A stretch of 64,000 nucleotides of DNA from Cladorrhinum sp. PSN259 (lineage: Eukaryota > Ascomycota > Sordariomycetes > Sordariales > Podosporaceae). The stretch lies in NCBI GenBank assembly GCA_033725935.1, contig MU867076.1, positions 248,001 to 312,000 on the forward strand, read 5' to 3'. Both the position numbers and the translations under genes were made by a program. The notes below the pieces were generated by a model. The model was not told the DNA's origin, searched no databases, and worked only from the letters and a program-made list of their open reading frames with translations. This document shows, in pieces, positions 10,551 to 22,615 of this stretch. Position 1 is the first letter of the stretch. Each line of letters starts with the position of its first letter.

Positions 10551-12233
10551 ATGGCTCCTCTTGTCGAGGTTCTCGCCGTGCCGAAAGGTACCCCTGAATT
10601 TGAGAAGCTCAAACAATCCATCCTCGACGAGTTCTGGGCCGGCGTGCCAGAGTCTCTCTACCTTCCAGAGTCCCTCATCAAGAACCCCCCAAAGGACGTC
10701 ACCGCCGTACCAAGAGAATGTGGTCTCTTAACTCACGAGGAAATTGAAATCACCGAGAACTACGATGCCGTCGCCCTCGCAGAAGCCATCGCCACCAAGA
10801 AATTCACCGCCGTGGCGGTAACACAAGCCTTCAGCAAGCGTGCCATCATCGCTCACCAGCTCACCTCGTGTCTTGTCGAGTGGTTCCCCGACGAGGCTCT
10901 CGCCCGCGCAAAGGAACTCGATGACTACCTCGAGAAAACCGGCAAGACCGTCGGTCCTCTGCACGGTGTCCCCCTTTCCGTCAAAGAGCACATGCCCATC
11001 GCAGGCCACTACACCGCTCTCGGCTTCCTCGACACCCGCCACAAGGACGACAAGGACTGCCACATGATCTCCATCTTCCGGGCCGCCGGCGCCGTCTTCT
11101 ACGTCAAGACCAACCAACCCCAAGCCATTATGCACCTCGAGTCCGTCGCCCCGCTCGGCCGCGTACTCAACCCTTACAACATCAACCTCTCCGCCGGCGG
11201 GTCAACAGGAGGCGAAGCCGCCCTCCTCGCCATGCGAGGATCCGTCCTGGGCATCGGCACAGACATTGGCGGCAGCATCCGCGCTCCAGCCGCCTTCTGC
11301 GGCATCTACGGCTTCAAAGCCACTTCGTACACTCTCCCGCAAAGGGACTTTCTGCCGGGAGGCGTCGCCGCCGAACTCAATATCATCTCCTCCACGGGAC
11401 CAATGTGTCACACCCTACGCGACATGGACCTCTTCGTCTCTACCTTGAAAGCATCCAACCCCCACATCGAGGACCCCTGCCTGATCCCCATCCCGTGGAC
11501 CGGTCTCCGCACTCATTTTGTGTGGGGGTTCAGACCTCTGAAAGTCGGCATCTTGTTCCACGACGGCCAAATCGTGCCGCAGCCGCCCGTGATTCGCGCT
11601 TTGGAGTGGGCCAAATCCCAACTCTCCTTCTTTCCCGATTTGTTTGAAGTCAAAGAATTCGCCCCGTTCGGGACCGCCGAGTTGATGCAAAACCTCCGCA
11701 AAGCGTACTGGCCCGACGGCGGCAAAGGAGTGAAAGCCCACCTGGCCGCAACGGGGGAACCGCTACTACCCTTGACACAGTGGATCATAAAGGACGCAGA
11801 GTCGGACACAGACGCGGGCACGGAAGGGGTCCTGGCCATGCGGGTCGCGAGGGATACGTTCCGGCAGAAGTTCGTAGCGCACTGGAACAGTCAAGACGTC
11901 GACGTCTTGCTCTGTCCCGCCTTTGTGGGACCGGCGTGCGAGCACGAGACGGCTTTTTACTGGAATTACACGGCGTTCTGGAATTACGTCGATTATCCGG
12001 GGGCTGTTTTTCCTACACCAATCAAGGCGTCTAAGAAAGGGGAGGAGAAGGAGGGGTATAAAGACGAGTACAAGAGTGCTTTGAGCGAGCAGGATAAGCA
12101 CGTGCGGGAGCTCTGGGAAAAAGGGGATTTCGAGGGGGCTCCGGTTGATTTGCAGCTTGTTGGGAGGAAGTATCACGATAATCAGCTGTTTGGCGCGCTG
12201 GAGAAATTGAAGGGGGCGTTGCAGCTTCCTTAG
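10551..12233 (+). CDS. Amidase (acetamidase/AS family)
   Basis: Intronless, 560 aa, the usual length of fungal acetamidase-type amidases. The amidase-signature catalytic triad is complete: Lys145 in PLSVKEH, cis-Ser218 in SAGGSTGGEA and the nucleophile Ser242 in IGGSIRAPA. The enzyme hydrolyses short amides to acid and ammonia and is probably cytosolic, as there is no signal peptide. The start at 10551 has a good context (GACCATGG) after a CT-rich leader. The GATA cluster upstream fits control by nitrogen catabolite regulation, as in amdS of Aspergillus. The actual substrate (acetamide, formamide or a larger amide) cannot be read from sequence, so I give no symbol. Confidence 0.94.
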   Translation: MAPLVEVLAVPKGTPEFEKLKQSILDEFWAGVPESLYLPESLIKNPPKDVTAVPRECGLLTHEEIEITENYDAVALAEAIATKKFTAVAVTQAFSKRAIIAHQLTSCLVEWFPDEALARAKELDDYLEKTGKTVGPLHGVPLSVKEHMPIAGHYTALGFLDTRHKDDKDCHMISIFRAAGAVFYVKTNQPQAIMHLESVAPLGRVLNPYNINLSAGGSTGGEAALLAMRGSVLGIGTDIGGSIRAPAAFCGIYGFKATSYTLPQRDFLPGGVAAELNIISSTGPMCHTLRDMDLFVSTLKASNPHIEDPCLIPIPWTGLRTHFVWGFRPLKVGILFHDGQIVPQPPVIRALEWAKSQLSFFPDLFEVKEFAPFGTAELMQNLRKAYWPDGGKGVKAHLAATGEPLLPLTQWIIKDAESDTDAGTEGVLAMRVARDTFRQKFVAHWNSQDVDVLLCPAFVGPACEHETAFYWNYTAFWNYVDYPGAVFPTPIKASKKGEEKEGYKDEYKSALSEQDKHVRELWEKGDFEGAPVDLQLVGRKYHDNQLFGALEKLKGALQLP

Positions 12234-12488
12234 AGTTGAAGTCTAGAGGTTTCAAAGACGGCATATTTTTATATTTTTTTTTATATTTTTTTTATTATTA
12301 TTATTTTTTTTGACGCAGCCAGACAAAAACACATGCAGTTATCGATTTATTAATTATTAGCCCAAAACTTGAATAGTCTTATCCGTATACTCGCAAAACT
12401 TGCACAGTCGTATCCGTATACTCCAATAACCTGTCCACCACTACCAGCATCAAACTTGTACGCAATCGCAACGCAAGCCGTGAGCTTA

Positions 12489-12777
12489 TTAACAGCAACC
12501 CTTGTTGAACGAACACATGCCCCTGCAGCAATGGCACCCAACGTTGAACCGGCCGCCGCGGAGATTCATCTCGGCATCGTTTTGGAGGTTTGGAAGAGGT
12601 TCGGATTTCTAGATTTGTGGTCAGCATTTTTACGAGGGCATCCACGAAATCTGAGAAATGCCGTAAAATTCTTACTGGTTGCTCTGTGATGACCTGACCA
12701 TCCGATAAAGTGTCACGGGCAATGGGGCTAAGCCGCATGGGCGCTTCCTGAGCCGGTTTCGTGGTTGTGGCGGGCAT
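12489..12777 (-). CDS. 73-aa Cys-rich LRGG microprotein
   Basis: Exons 12676-12777 and 12489-12608 are joined across a 67-bp intron with donor GTAAGA, branch CTGAC and acceptor CTAG, in phase 0. The product is 73 aa: a polar N-terminus, then MNLRGGRFNVG and a C-terminus CHCCRGMCSFNKGCC with six cysteines. Small fungal proteins with an M-x-LRGG core followed by a Cys-rich tail occur widely in Pezizomycotina and are mostly unnamed. There is no signal peptide, so it is likely cytosolic or membrane-associated, perhaps through palmitoylation or metal binding; that is inference. The gene is convergent with the amidase gene. Unspliced reading in the same region gives a longer frame without the Cys motif, so gene callers could easily miss it. 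Confidence 0.75.
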
Positions 12778-13187
12778 TTTTGTTGGTGGGTTGAAGTAAC
12801 TGATGATGAGATGATGTGAGAAAGTTGTTTTTTTGCGGAAATGGAGATGGGGAGAGGAAGAGCCAAGTTTGGTGATCTGAGCAGGTACATGTACACGTAT
12901 GGGAAGATTGGTCTGGACCTCGATTTGACCAAGGAATCTATGGAGAAAGTAGAAAGTGGCCGGCCGGACTGACGTGTGCCGAGGAATACCAAAATAAACG
13001 ATTGGCTGAAGAGACACGAAAATGCAGACTTGGAAGTGGGAAGAGAGATCCTCGTCCTTCAAGGATGTGCCCGGCTTGGCATACAACCTTTGGGATAGTA
13101 TATATGTCCATCACTTTCGTACCTGTAGTACTGACCTCACACAGAACCAAAGTCCAAGATAAATTTAAGATCCTTGGATAGCACTTG

Positions 13188-16100
13188 TTAGCGAGCATTC
13201 CTTACCCTTCTAGTTGTCACCGTTGTTTTGGTGGAGGTTGGGTTCAATCTTACATCCAAACTTCCGGAACTCCCATCGTCGGATGTTCCGTCTAGCGTAA
13301 ACTTGGTGAGGCTTCTCTTGCGCTTCTGGATATTGACGATATTCTGTGTGTCATTTGGTCAGCTCACTCAGCGTCTAAATTCCGCATAGGTAGAAGTAAT
13401 GTCTAAAACCTCATACCTCCTCGACAGAGTTCTTCACCACGTATCTGATGACTGTGACGGTCTGTGTTTGTCCAATCCGTACGACTCTGGCAATTGCTTG
13501 TTCTTCCACAGATGGGTTCCACTGTGGTTCCACAATGTGAACATGGCTGGCAACCGTGATATTGAGACTTGATGCAGTCAGCTTCAAAATCTTTGTGTTG
13601 GACCCCATATTCCGGCTTGTCTTTTATTTACTTTGGAGGTTCGTGCAAAGGGGGAGAAGGGAAGAGGAAGGGCTTATCTTACCCGACCGCACCGGTCTGT
13701 ATTGTCATCAGCAATACAGGTACATCTGTGGTGTTGAATCGGCTTAGGATTCGTAATCGCTCCCCATGAGAGACTCGTCCGTCAATCCTGAGACAGTTGA
13801 TTCCGGCCTCTCGCATGTGCCGCTCAAGTAGATCTAGTGTAGTGATCCAGCATGAAAAAACCAAGCTAAAGATGATGTAGTTGGTTAGTATCGGGATAAT
13901 AGGTGTAAAGAGATTCGATCCTGTGGGCGGTGATCGCCAAAGTCGAGCTCACCTTTTTGCTCCACAATCCTGTTCCTTCAGTCGCTTCATGATTGTCTGC
14001 ACCTTTGTTGACACAGCTTGTTGAATGCTTGCCTCCACATTAACAGCCTGCGTTAGTTGTGATGCTCCCCCGGCAGATGAGGTGGCCAGGTTGGAGGCCC
14101 GAACTAAGGATGGGTCGCTCCCGCATTGAGGACATATTTCACCGTCAGCAAGTTCCAACTTGTCTTCTCCAACTCCATTACACCATTCACATCCTGCTTC
14201 TTCTACCCCAGTAACGGCCGTATGATCTGCCAAAGTCGGGGTTTTGCTGTCAGAGTAAGTAAACACGGCGCCGTGGTTGCACAGACGGCGAAGTTTCATC
14301 ATCGCGGCGAAGAGTATACCGTATCTCTTGATCTTCTCGCGCGAGCTTATTCTGGCGTCCATATCTTGCTGACATTGCTTCAGGATGGCGTTGTAGCCTC
14401 TTCTCTCATCATCTCCTAGGACCACACTAAGGCGTTCAAATATCGGCTGCGGTAGTTGCAGAAGCTTCTCGTCACGGCGAAGACATATCGCAGATAACAG
14501 GCTGCGAAGTGGAAAGCTTCGCTTCTCAATGTCGGCCTTGAGTGGGCCAATGACATAACGCTGGAAGACTGACTGACGGCAGAATGGCTCGAAGTGGAGG
14601 AAACTGAGCAACGACACTAAATCATCGAGGGAGTTATGTATCGGTGTTCCGGTGACACACCACCTGCGCATCGAGGTCAAAGCTTGGGCTGCCTTGAATT
14701 GCTTTGAGGACTGGTTTCGGATCCAGTGAGCTGCTCCACAGTCAGCATTCTTCTTGGTGAAAATTACAGGCTCCCTGATCGGCCCGGGGAAAACGAAGCC
14801 TTCCAGCGGGATACATACCTTCGTCTAGAACAATCCTAAACCAGACAATCCTTTGCAGAACTCTCCTAGCTTTGAAGTCGGCACAGAGAATACCGTATGT
14901 AGTGAGAACAATGTCGTAGTCATCGAGATCAGCTGGGTTTTTTGCTCTAGATTGGCCGTGAAATATGTATGTCCTTAAGGTGTTTGGGGATATCATCCTA
15001 TAAATGGCCATATTAGTGTCTTCCCTAACAAGTAGATGCGCCTGCTGATCATCGTGGTAGACAGAATGTCAGTAGTGGGTATTTAGAAGGTTGCTACTTG
15101 CCGTTCAATTTCTGTTTCCCATACGTTCAGACCCTCTTTTCTTTTGTTAGCTCAGGCGATAAAAGAATTATCCCAACCATCACTTACGCATGGAACTGAC
15201 TATAATCAAGGTCGCCCTTGATGGGTGGAATTCTTCATCTGGCCCAGTGTTATGGAGGTGTTTTTTTGACTCCTCGAGCGTGTCAATAATGGCAGAGATC
15301 ATCGTTAATGTTTTGCCGAGACCCATAGCATCTGCCAGAATCCCGCCTCGTTCAAATGAATGCACACTATCGTTATCACTTGGTTGATACCGGCAAGTAT
15401 TGCCTTGTGTCAGTAACAACAACGTTGAACTCATCCTGCGATATTATTCTAGAGTTGAGATATCACTCACGATGGAAAGTTGAGAATGTGTCTTAAAGTT
15501 TTATGGGTATTTTGACAGTTCTGGTGATGTTCCCTTTGGCGGATGAAAGCAAGTGCAGTGAGCTGGTGGCTTGAGGGTGAAAGTCAGCAGTTTTCGCCAG
15601 GGAATTAACTCACGGATATGAATAGCCATCACTTACTTCTGCAACGGAACCCGTACTGAATTAGGCAGCATTATTGAAGAGGTATTGAGCGCCTCGCTGT
15701 ATTCAGTTGAGTTTTGACCCAAGTCGATTATACTTGAGGTGCCGTCAAGTGAGCTGAGGATGCCCTCAACCTCATCCGAGATTGCCTTGGCATAGAAGTC
15801 TTTTTCGGTCATGCCGACAAGGTGGGTGAGATTTTCCATCGCGCCTCCGACCCAATACATCTGGGGATTGTAATACTCGTATTGAAGTCCCAGGGAAAAG
15901 GGGTGCTGGAGAAAAACAGAGAGTGACGAAAGAGTTAAGCCAACCTTCTCAGCAATTTCAAGTGGACCATAAACGTTGACGGAAAGCGACACGATGAACC
16001 CTTTTTCCGATGGAGCATTCATACCTAAAGACAACTTTGCCGATTCAATAACAGCCTCGAATTTGACTTGTCCGAGAGATTGCAGCTTCTGAAGTGCGCG

Positions 16101-16748
16101 GCAAGTGACTGAGTCTAGTTGTGCCGAATTGCGTTTGCCATTGTGAGTTGATGATAGGGCATAGCCTCCGCCCGAACTCGCTTCGACCAGAACATGATGG
16201 AATCTTGATGACGTTTGGCAAAGCTTGTTTACATCTGCTTTTCGATGAAAGAGTGCCTTGGCCTCGCAGATCTAATGTGCTCTTGATGTCAGTAATTGTA
16301 GGCCACAACACCTTACGAAACCCTGAATTCGAACTCAGGCATATGTCTCTCTTACAGCGCCATAGCAAATAACTGTATCTGATTGTTTATTGTAATGTGG
16401 CTCCCAGTCCATAGCCGAAGGATCGCCCAGTGAGTGTTCCATATCGTGTGAATATCTTCTATGCAGAGACGGCACAGGTGACTCAGAAACGCTGGTTATG
16501 ATGAGGTCCTCGGTTCTTGATCCTGGCGTCGAGCAATCCAGGTCGGAATCATCCGGCGACCCCCGGGGCCTTTTTGGGGAGGACGGGACATCATAGAAAT
16601 CGCGACGACGCTTTGGTGGCTGTAGGGTTCCGCATATTTCAGCCTGTCTCGGCTCAGGCTCGGGGTGAGTATGACGACCGGCCTCCTGGCTGTCAATCGG
16701 CTCTTCAAAGGCGAAAGTGGGGTGAGGGGGAAGAGGGGATGGCTCCAT
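13188..16748 (-). CDS. SNF2-family DNA-dependent ATPase (Rad5/HLTF-like)
   Basis: I trace nine or ten exons: 16356-16748, 15637-16271, about 15471-15569, 15188 to about 15435, 15098-15135, 14819-15041, 13953-14730, 13683-13865, 13417-13567 and 13188-13343, roughly 965 aa. The motifs in order are an acidic, basic N-terminus with nuclear-type PKRRR, motif I GGILADAMGLGKT, Ia region, DEAH restored by splicing (LDEA|HWIRNQ), motif III VTGTPIHN, a CxxC...CxxC insert (CEWCN, CPQCG), then KSLVFSCW, TGAVGLNITVAS and VEEQAIARVVRIGQ. It is a nuclear chromatin or repair translocase. The usual RVHRIGQ histidine is Val here. The junction between the third and fourth exons is uncertain because the in-frame gap is only about 35 nt. 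Confidence 0.85.
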
Positions 16749-17129
16749 GATGTAAACAACAACTAAATGAGAGAACGAATTGATTTCAGTCGGGATCGTT
16801 GCGATCCAGACTGCGCCGCGTACAGGCCCGGAAAATGGAACAAAAATGGGGTGTAGGTTCGGGACTATGAGCACGTAGGCGGAGATCTGACTCGAAGGGA
16901 GCCGCCCAGCTCTCTCGTCGAAATTGTGGCTCAGTGTGACATGAGTGGCAGTGTGAAATTACACTGCAGGTCTTTGTAAGCTGTGCTAGCCTAAAGTGGC
17001 AAGTGAAGCTGTGCATGTACATACATACATGTCCATGCACTTCCCCTCACTTCCAAGTCCTTGCAGCCACCTCCGCTTTGCGGTCTCCAGCGACTGACGA
17101 CGGAGCAAAATATCTAACCAAGTCCACAA

Positions 17130-20100
17130 ATGGCTTACCACGACGACTCGGATCCGCTCGAAAATGCCTTGAAGGAGTTCCGACAGAAGCTGACCGACAA
17201 GCAACGACAGGACTTCCAAAGTTGTACGTTACAGGATGTCGAGAAAGCCATCAAGGATGTGGAGCGCGCTCAAGCCGCGAAAAGAAACCAGCGGAACATG
17301 CAAAGAATCTCCAAGTTCGTCGAGGGAATGAATCAGCTCGGACAAGTGATCGAGGTCTTCCTCAACGTCCACCAAGCGGTAGCATTTCTTTGGGCGCCCA
17401 TCAAGTTTGTTCTCCTTATCGCTGGAACCTGGTCTGATTCATTGGATTGTCTGCTGGACACGTACTCGGAGATTGGCGACATTCTCCCTAGCCTGACGCA
17501 ATACCGGACATTCCTGATGCAGTATCCTCCGATTCGAAGACATCTCGAGAACTACTATCAAGATGTCCTGGAATTCCACTTGAGAGCACTTCAGGTTTTT
17601 TCAAGGCCCCGTATGTATTCGCTCCAGTTGTAAAGCCTTTGAGTTGGTCCAAACCGCTGACTTTCCGTGTTCTCCAGATTGGAAGACTGTCTTTCACTCA
17701 GCGTGGAAGACTTTCCGGTCCCAGTTCGGGGATGTGTTGATTAAACTCAAGCGGCATCGAGACTTGCTGTCAGATGAGAAGCTCACCACAGCTGTGCTTG
17801 AAGTCCAGAAGCTTGGTCAATCAGTTGGGTCTGTAGAGGATAAGCTTGACCACATTTCCCGCAGATTAGCGGCTCTTCAACTCTCGGCGGACAAAGACAC
17901 CGTAATCCGGCTGAAACGGGATCTCGATGAGAAACGCAAGTTTGTCTTTTCCGAGCTCGATCCTCCAGATTACGAGTCGGACCTCGACAAAGCTTGGAAA
18001 GAGCGCCAGAGTGGCAGTGCTGGAGATTGGATATTCGAGAACGAGACGTTCAAACAGTGGGCACAGAGCACTAATAACCCCGAAGTCTTGACACTGTATC
18101 TCAACGGTATTCCTGGAACCGGTATGCTATGGCTTTGCCACTTAGTGTCAACCTTCGGAGACCGAGTTCACTGATCATATCATTCTATAGGAAAAACTGT
18201 CCTCGTAGGACGGATTACCAAGCATTTTCAAGACATGCAACTTCAGGAACAAAGCATGAAAGTCGTCTTCTTTTTCTTCAAACACGCAAATCCTGCTAAG
18301 AGCACCATTACGGCACTTCTTACGTCAATCATATCTCAGCTTGCTCTCCAGGACGAAGTTGTGTTAGACGTGATCTACGAGCGGCTGGTAGAGGTCGGTC
18401 ACCACAGAGCACGATCAATCGGTGCCTTACAAGAACTTGCTGGATTGGCGTTGATGTCCCAATCATCCTGTTTTGTCCTTGTGGATGGATTAGATAAATG
18501 CGGCATGGCGGAATCACACAGCAAGCCCGAGGAAGCTCAAAGGGACGTCCTGAATTGGATCAAGTCTCTTCGCTCCACTGGACAGAACCAGTTGCTCCGG
18601 GTTCTGGTTTCTGGACAGCGGAACGGGTTTCTGGAGGTTAATATACCTCATCATTATAACATTCAGCTCGAAAAGGTCAATGAGCACACGGCCGACATCA
18701 AAGTCTACTGCGAGCTTAGGACACGGGATATCCAGAAGAAGTTCAGTCTGTCCGAGGATGCTCGTCTAGAGATTGCTGCCCGGGTATGTTCAGAGGCTAA
18801 CGGTAAGTTAAATTTGTCGTTTTTCTTTCCGTTTCAACCCGGTCATTCCTTGATACTGACTTTCTGTGCCTGCTCATTGAAGGCATGTTCCTCTATGTCA
18901 AGATTGTGCTCAGCAATCTTCTTGGTCAACGATCAATTGCTCGCTTCAAACGTGAACTGAAGGACGAGAACTTTCCAAAAGGGTTGGAACGCGCGTATGG
19001 AGTAGCCCAAGGTTTCAACCCGGAGTCTATGTTCCCCCAAAATCTGACAATTCATAGGTACGAGCGAGTTGCGGTCCATGTGCTGGAATATGCCGACGAT
19101 GAGCAAAAAGACACAGCGGTTCAGATCCTTGGTCTTATCATCTGCTCCGAACGTCCCCTTCTGTGCAAAGAGATCCAAGCTTTCTTCTACATCGACGTTG
19201 CGAACGAAACGGCAGATCCTGAGGATCAGTTGCTCGAGACATGCAAGCATTATTGTGGATCACTTGTCGAAGTGACAGAAGCCGATGGTTCCATCAAGTT
19301 CTCGGATCACTCTGTGGATATCGTTCATAAAAGCGCGAGAGGGTTCGTCGTTCCAGCTTCTACATGTATCAGTCACACCTACAACGCACAGCTGACCAGA
19401 TCATCCACAGGTACTTGCTGCAAACAAAACGCTTCAACTTTCACTTGGGAACTCTCCACGCAAAAATGGCATTATTTTGCTCCGAGTACTTGTCCTCAAA
19501 GCCGTTTAGCCTCCAGGAGGAAGATCCCAACATGGCAGCCCATTACTTGACAGGGTATTACTCTTTGATCGATTATGCTGCAGCATATTGGTGGAAGCAT
19601 TTCAAAGGTCTTATGGCAGTGCCAAAAGGCGGGGTCTCTGATGCGGAACGCAATCATTCATTGCAGGCGACATACCGGCTTGCAAGGATTCTGATGAACC
19701 AAGATTCTCCGATTTCAAATTTAGGGGCAAGCAACGGGGAGACAGCGCGTACAACAATTTCAGCTGAACAGCATCTTCAACAATTAATCGACTCGGACGA
19801 ACCACGGGATTGGGAAGATGTGTTTCATATCGAGCAACATATCCTCCCGTTTCGGCACTTCATCGAGGCCAAGCTCACGAGCGATGGGGCGGGCACGGAT
19901 GAACCGAATGAACCCAACGACCCACGAGTTTTATACGGCAAAGCAACATTCAAGTGCACCAAGCCATGGTGTGGCTTTTTCCAAGAAGGTTTTAGCAGCG
20001 CCAAAGCTCGAGATGAACACATTAAGCAACACAACCTCCCTTACAGATGCACATTCGACGATTGTCCAGGACACTTGATTGGATTCTCAACAGAGTCTGA

Positions 20101-22243
20101 GCTTGCTAAACACAACGGTATCGTCCATTGCGGAAATACCACCGAGCATCTGCATTTCCCTGGTTCGTCGGGAAGGACCAAGGGAACTATCTTTCAGGCT
20201 GTTCGCCGAGGTGATCTCGCAACCGTAGAGGAATTCATGGACCTCGGAGCTGACATCAACGCACCCAATCGAGACGGAGAGCATCTTTTGTACTTGGCGG
20301 CCCAATCGGGTCAGTACGACACTTGTCAATACCTTCTTCGCAACGGCGCGCTTGTGAATGCGCGATGCCGGTCCGGAGAGACTGCGTTATCTGCAGCTGT
20401 TTCCATGGGATATCTCGAAATTGCTCGACTGCTTTTGTTTCATGGTGCTAACCCAAATACACGCGAACCTACCTCGAATGAAAGGATCTTGCGTCCGGAA
20501 ATAGTCACGGCAGACAGAAGCCTCCTGGCAGCCTTGCCCGCAGACTTTCTTTCTCACCAACAATGTAAGTTTTTTGAGTGCCACATATACTCAAAGTCCT
20601 TGCAGGAGTTGGACAACATTATCCTTCAAGATGATGTCGAAAGGCTGAAAGAGATTTTGAACCTGTCTTGCGTGGACGAAACTGCGACTTGGTTTAAGTT
20701 TAGACCGGAGAAACCCTCAGTTCTTTCCATTCCTCACCTGAATACCGCCATACGCTATAAAAGTAATCAGATCGCCAGATATATACTTGAGAGCAAGGAT
20801 TTTGATGTCCTCCTGCTAAAATGGCACACTGACGCACCTGCCGACAAATCATGGCCGCTGGTATGCGCTTGCGACGCTCTGAACGGGGAAATTTTCCTGG
20901 GGCTTGTCGCCGTGTATATTTCCATCGCAAAGAAGTCTGCACCCAATCACACTCTGGCGGAAGAGGCTTTCCAGGTAGCGTTTGTGTCGCTGGTGGAACG
21001 CGCGAAGACGGCAATTGACGGAAACAGCCCATTCCTCAGATCTATGGTAGGGGAGCTTCTTCAGTCAGGCATTCTGAATGTTAAGGACGCATTAAACACT
21101 TCCGGACTGCTCAATATACCCACCCGCACCTGGGAACGAGAGCGGACACCTCTACATCACGCCTGTCGGCTGTTTGACGACCAATCTATAATCCAGCTTA
21201 TCTATGATGAGATTGGTCCCAGTCTTGAACTTCGGGACCGAGTCGGATTTACGCCTTTCCATCTGGCTGTCAAATGCGGCAATATCGGAGCTTGCAAGGC
21301 CTTGTCACAGCTTAGAATGCCTGACCTGCGCAATCAATTGGATGATGGAGAGACCATCATCGAGTCTGCTATCGCAACAGGGAACCTTCAACTTCTGAGA
21401 TGGCTTCTGTTCAAAACAGGGCTGGGCAACGTCGATTCCCTTGCTGAACTAAGAGCTCTACACACGGCTGCTTATGAACTGAACCTCGACGCCATCAAGC
21501 TTTTAATCGTCATTACGGAAGATCAAGTCAACGCAACGATACCAAAAGTTCCGGAACGCTGGAGATCTTTACTTAGATTTGATGGATTCTTGGACGAGCA
21601 TCCTACAGACACTATCAATATCCTTTTAACTCCTTTATTCTTGGCCATGAACAGTCTCTACCGCCGCCATGGCAACCAGGCATTCAATAATCCGGAGGCT
21701 AGGGCAAAACAGAAAGCGACAACATGCGCAGAATTCAGACCTATCTTCGATGCTATCTTTCAATCTGGAGTCGTCGATCTCTCCCGAGGAATCAGCACGC
21801 TACCAGTCCCTCTTCAAGAGGTTGTTTTGCTTCTGATAGCTCACTGTTGCAACGCTGACATGGTCAATCAAATGGCTTGCACAGGATTGACCATCCCGTG
21901 GGAAGCACTCTTCTTCTATGTGACCCCAGACCAGAGTAGCAGACAACTGCAATTAACGCTCCCAAACTTTCCCGCTGGCAGCACCCTGCGTCAATCACTG
22001 GATATCGAGCTTACTGAAACCGCTGAAGCATTCATTGCTTCCGGACGCTTTTGCCTTTATGATCTTGTTGCTCAAAACATTACGCTCGCTGCTGCAATGA
22101 TAGATTTTGGATTCTTGACGCGCCGTGAGGCACAAATGAGTGAATATGAAAGAAAGAAAACTGTGGGGCTCCTCCGCTCATCGTACTCACATATACCTGA
22201 AGTGGTGGAAAGCATCATGCGGTTCATTGAGATTGAGACTTAG
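17130..22243 (+). CDS. NLR-like STAND protein: DUF7708-NACHT-C2H2-ankyrin
   Basis: Exons 17130-17610, 17678-18121, 18191-18802, 18883-19342 and 19411-22243 give 1,609 aa. Residues 1-210 match the helical DUF7708-type N-terminus (FVEGMNQLGQVIEVF, LLDTYSEIGDILP, AWKTFR). The Walker A GIPGTGKT (304-311) is split by an intron between Thr and Gly-Lys. Walker B is FVLVDGLDKC (about 403-412). A winged-helix-like segment with DIVHKSARGYLL follows. Two C2H2-type fingers lie at about 848-905, then ankyrin repeats at about 923-1015 and weaker ones to about 1,360. Fungal NACHT proteins are cytosolic nucleotide switches, several of which control heterokaryon incompatibility or immune-like cell death. The donor of the last intron is the rarer GTTCGT. 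The ligand and effector are unknown. Confidence 0.88.
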
Positions 22244-22615
22244 GCTGGAGTTTATGTGTTGGTTGAGATACATTATCAGTGCATATCGACATCAACTGGG
22301 AAGGCAATTTATGAACTAATGGGCAGAGAACAGCGATAGATCCACGACTAGAGCCGACAAATCAGATGGGACAAGCAGAACTAATGGAAAAAAGAGAAGA
22401 TGTCCTGGTATAAGCAGAATCAAAGTGTTGAGTCAGAGTGGAAACTCATTATTCCTTTTGTTCAGTTTTGGATTTATATTTCTTTACTTCTATTGCTACA
22501 ACACTCCTTACATCAATGATAACCAAAGCAAATAAGTATTATACGGGATCCTCAATTCCATTCACACCTGAATTTTTTGCTATCAAACCCAAGTACATAC
22601 AGTCCGTAACCATCC
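22244..22615. other. Convergent 3' region, no gene seen
   Basis: AT-rich sequence between the NLR gene and the GH6 gene, which converge. I see only 3' untranslated-type sequence. Confidence 0.6.

Noticed and set aside
10000..13000. Secondary-metabolite cluster around the amidase
   Set aside because: No backbone synthase or pathway regulator in reach; the amidase and MFS pair is better explained by nitrogen use.
20566..20606. Possible 41-nt intron in the NLR gene (GTAAGT...GCAG)
   Set aside because: Removal breaks the reading frame, while the unspliced frame stays open for over 500 further codons.
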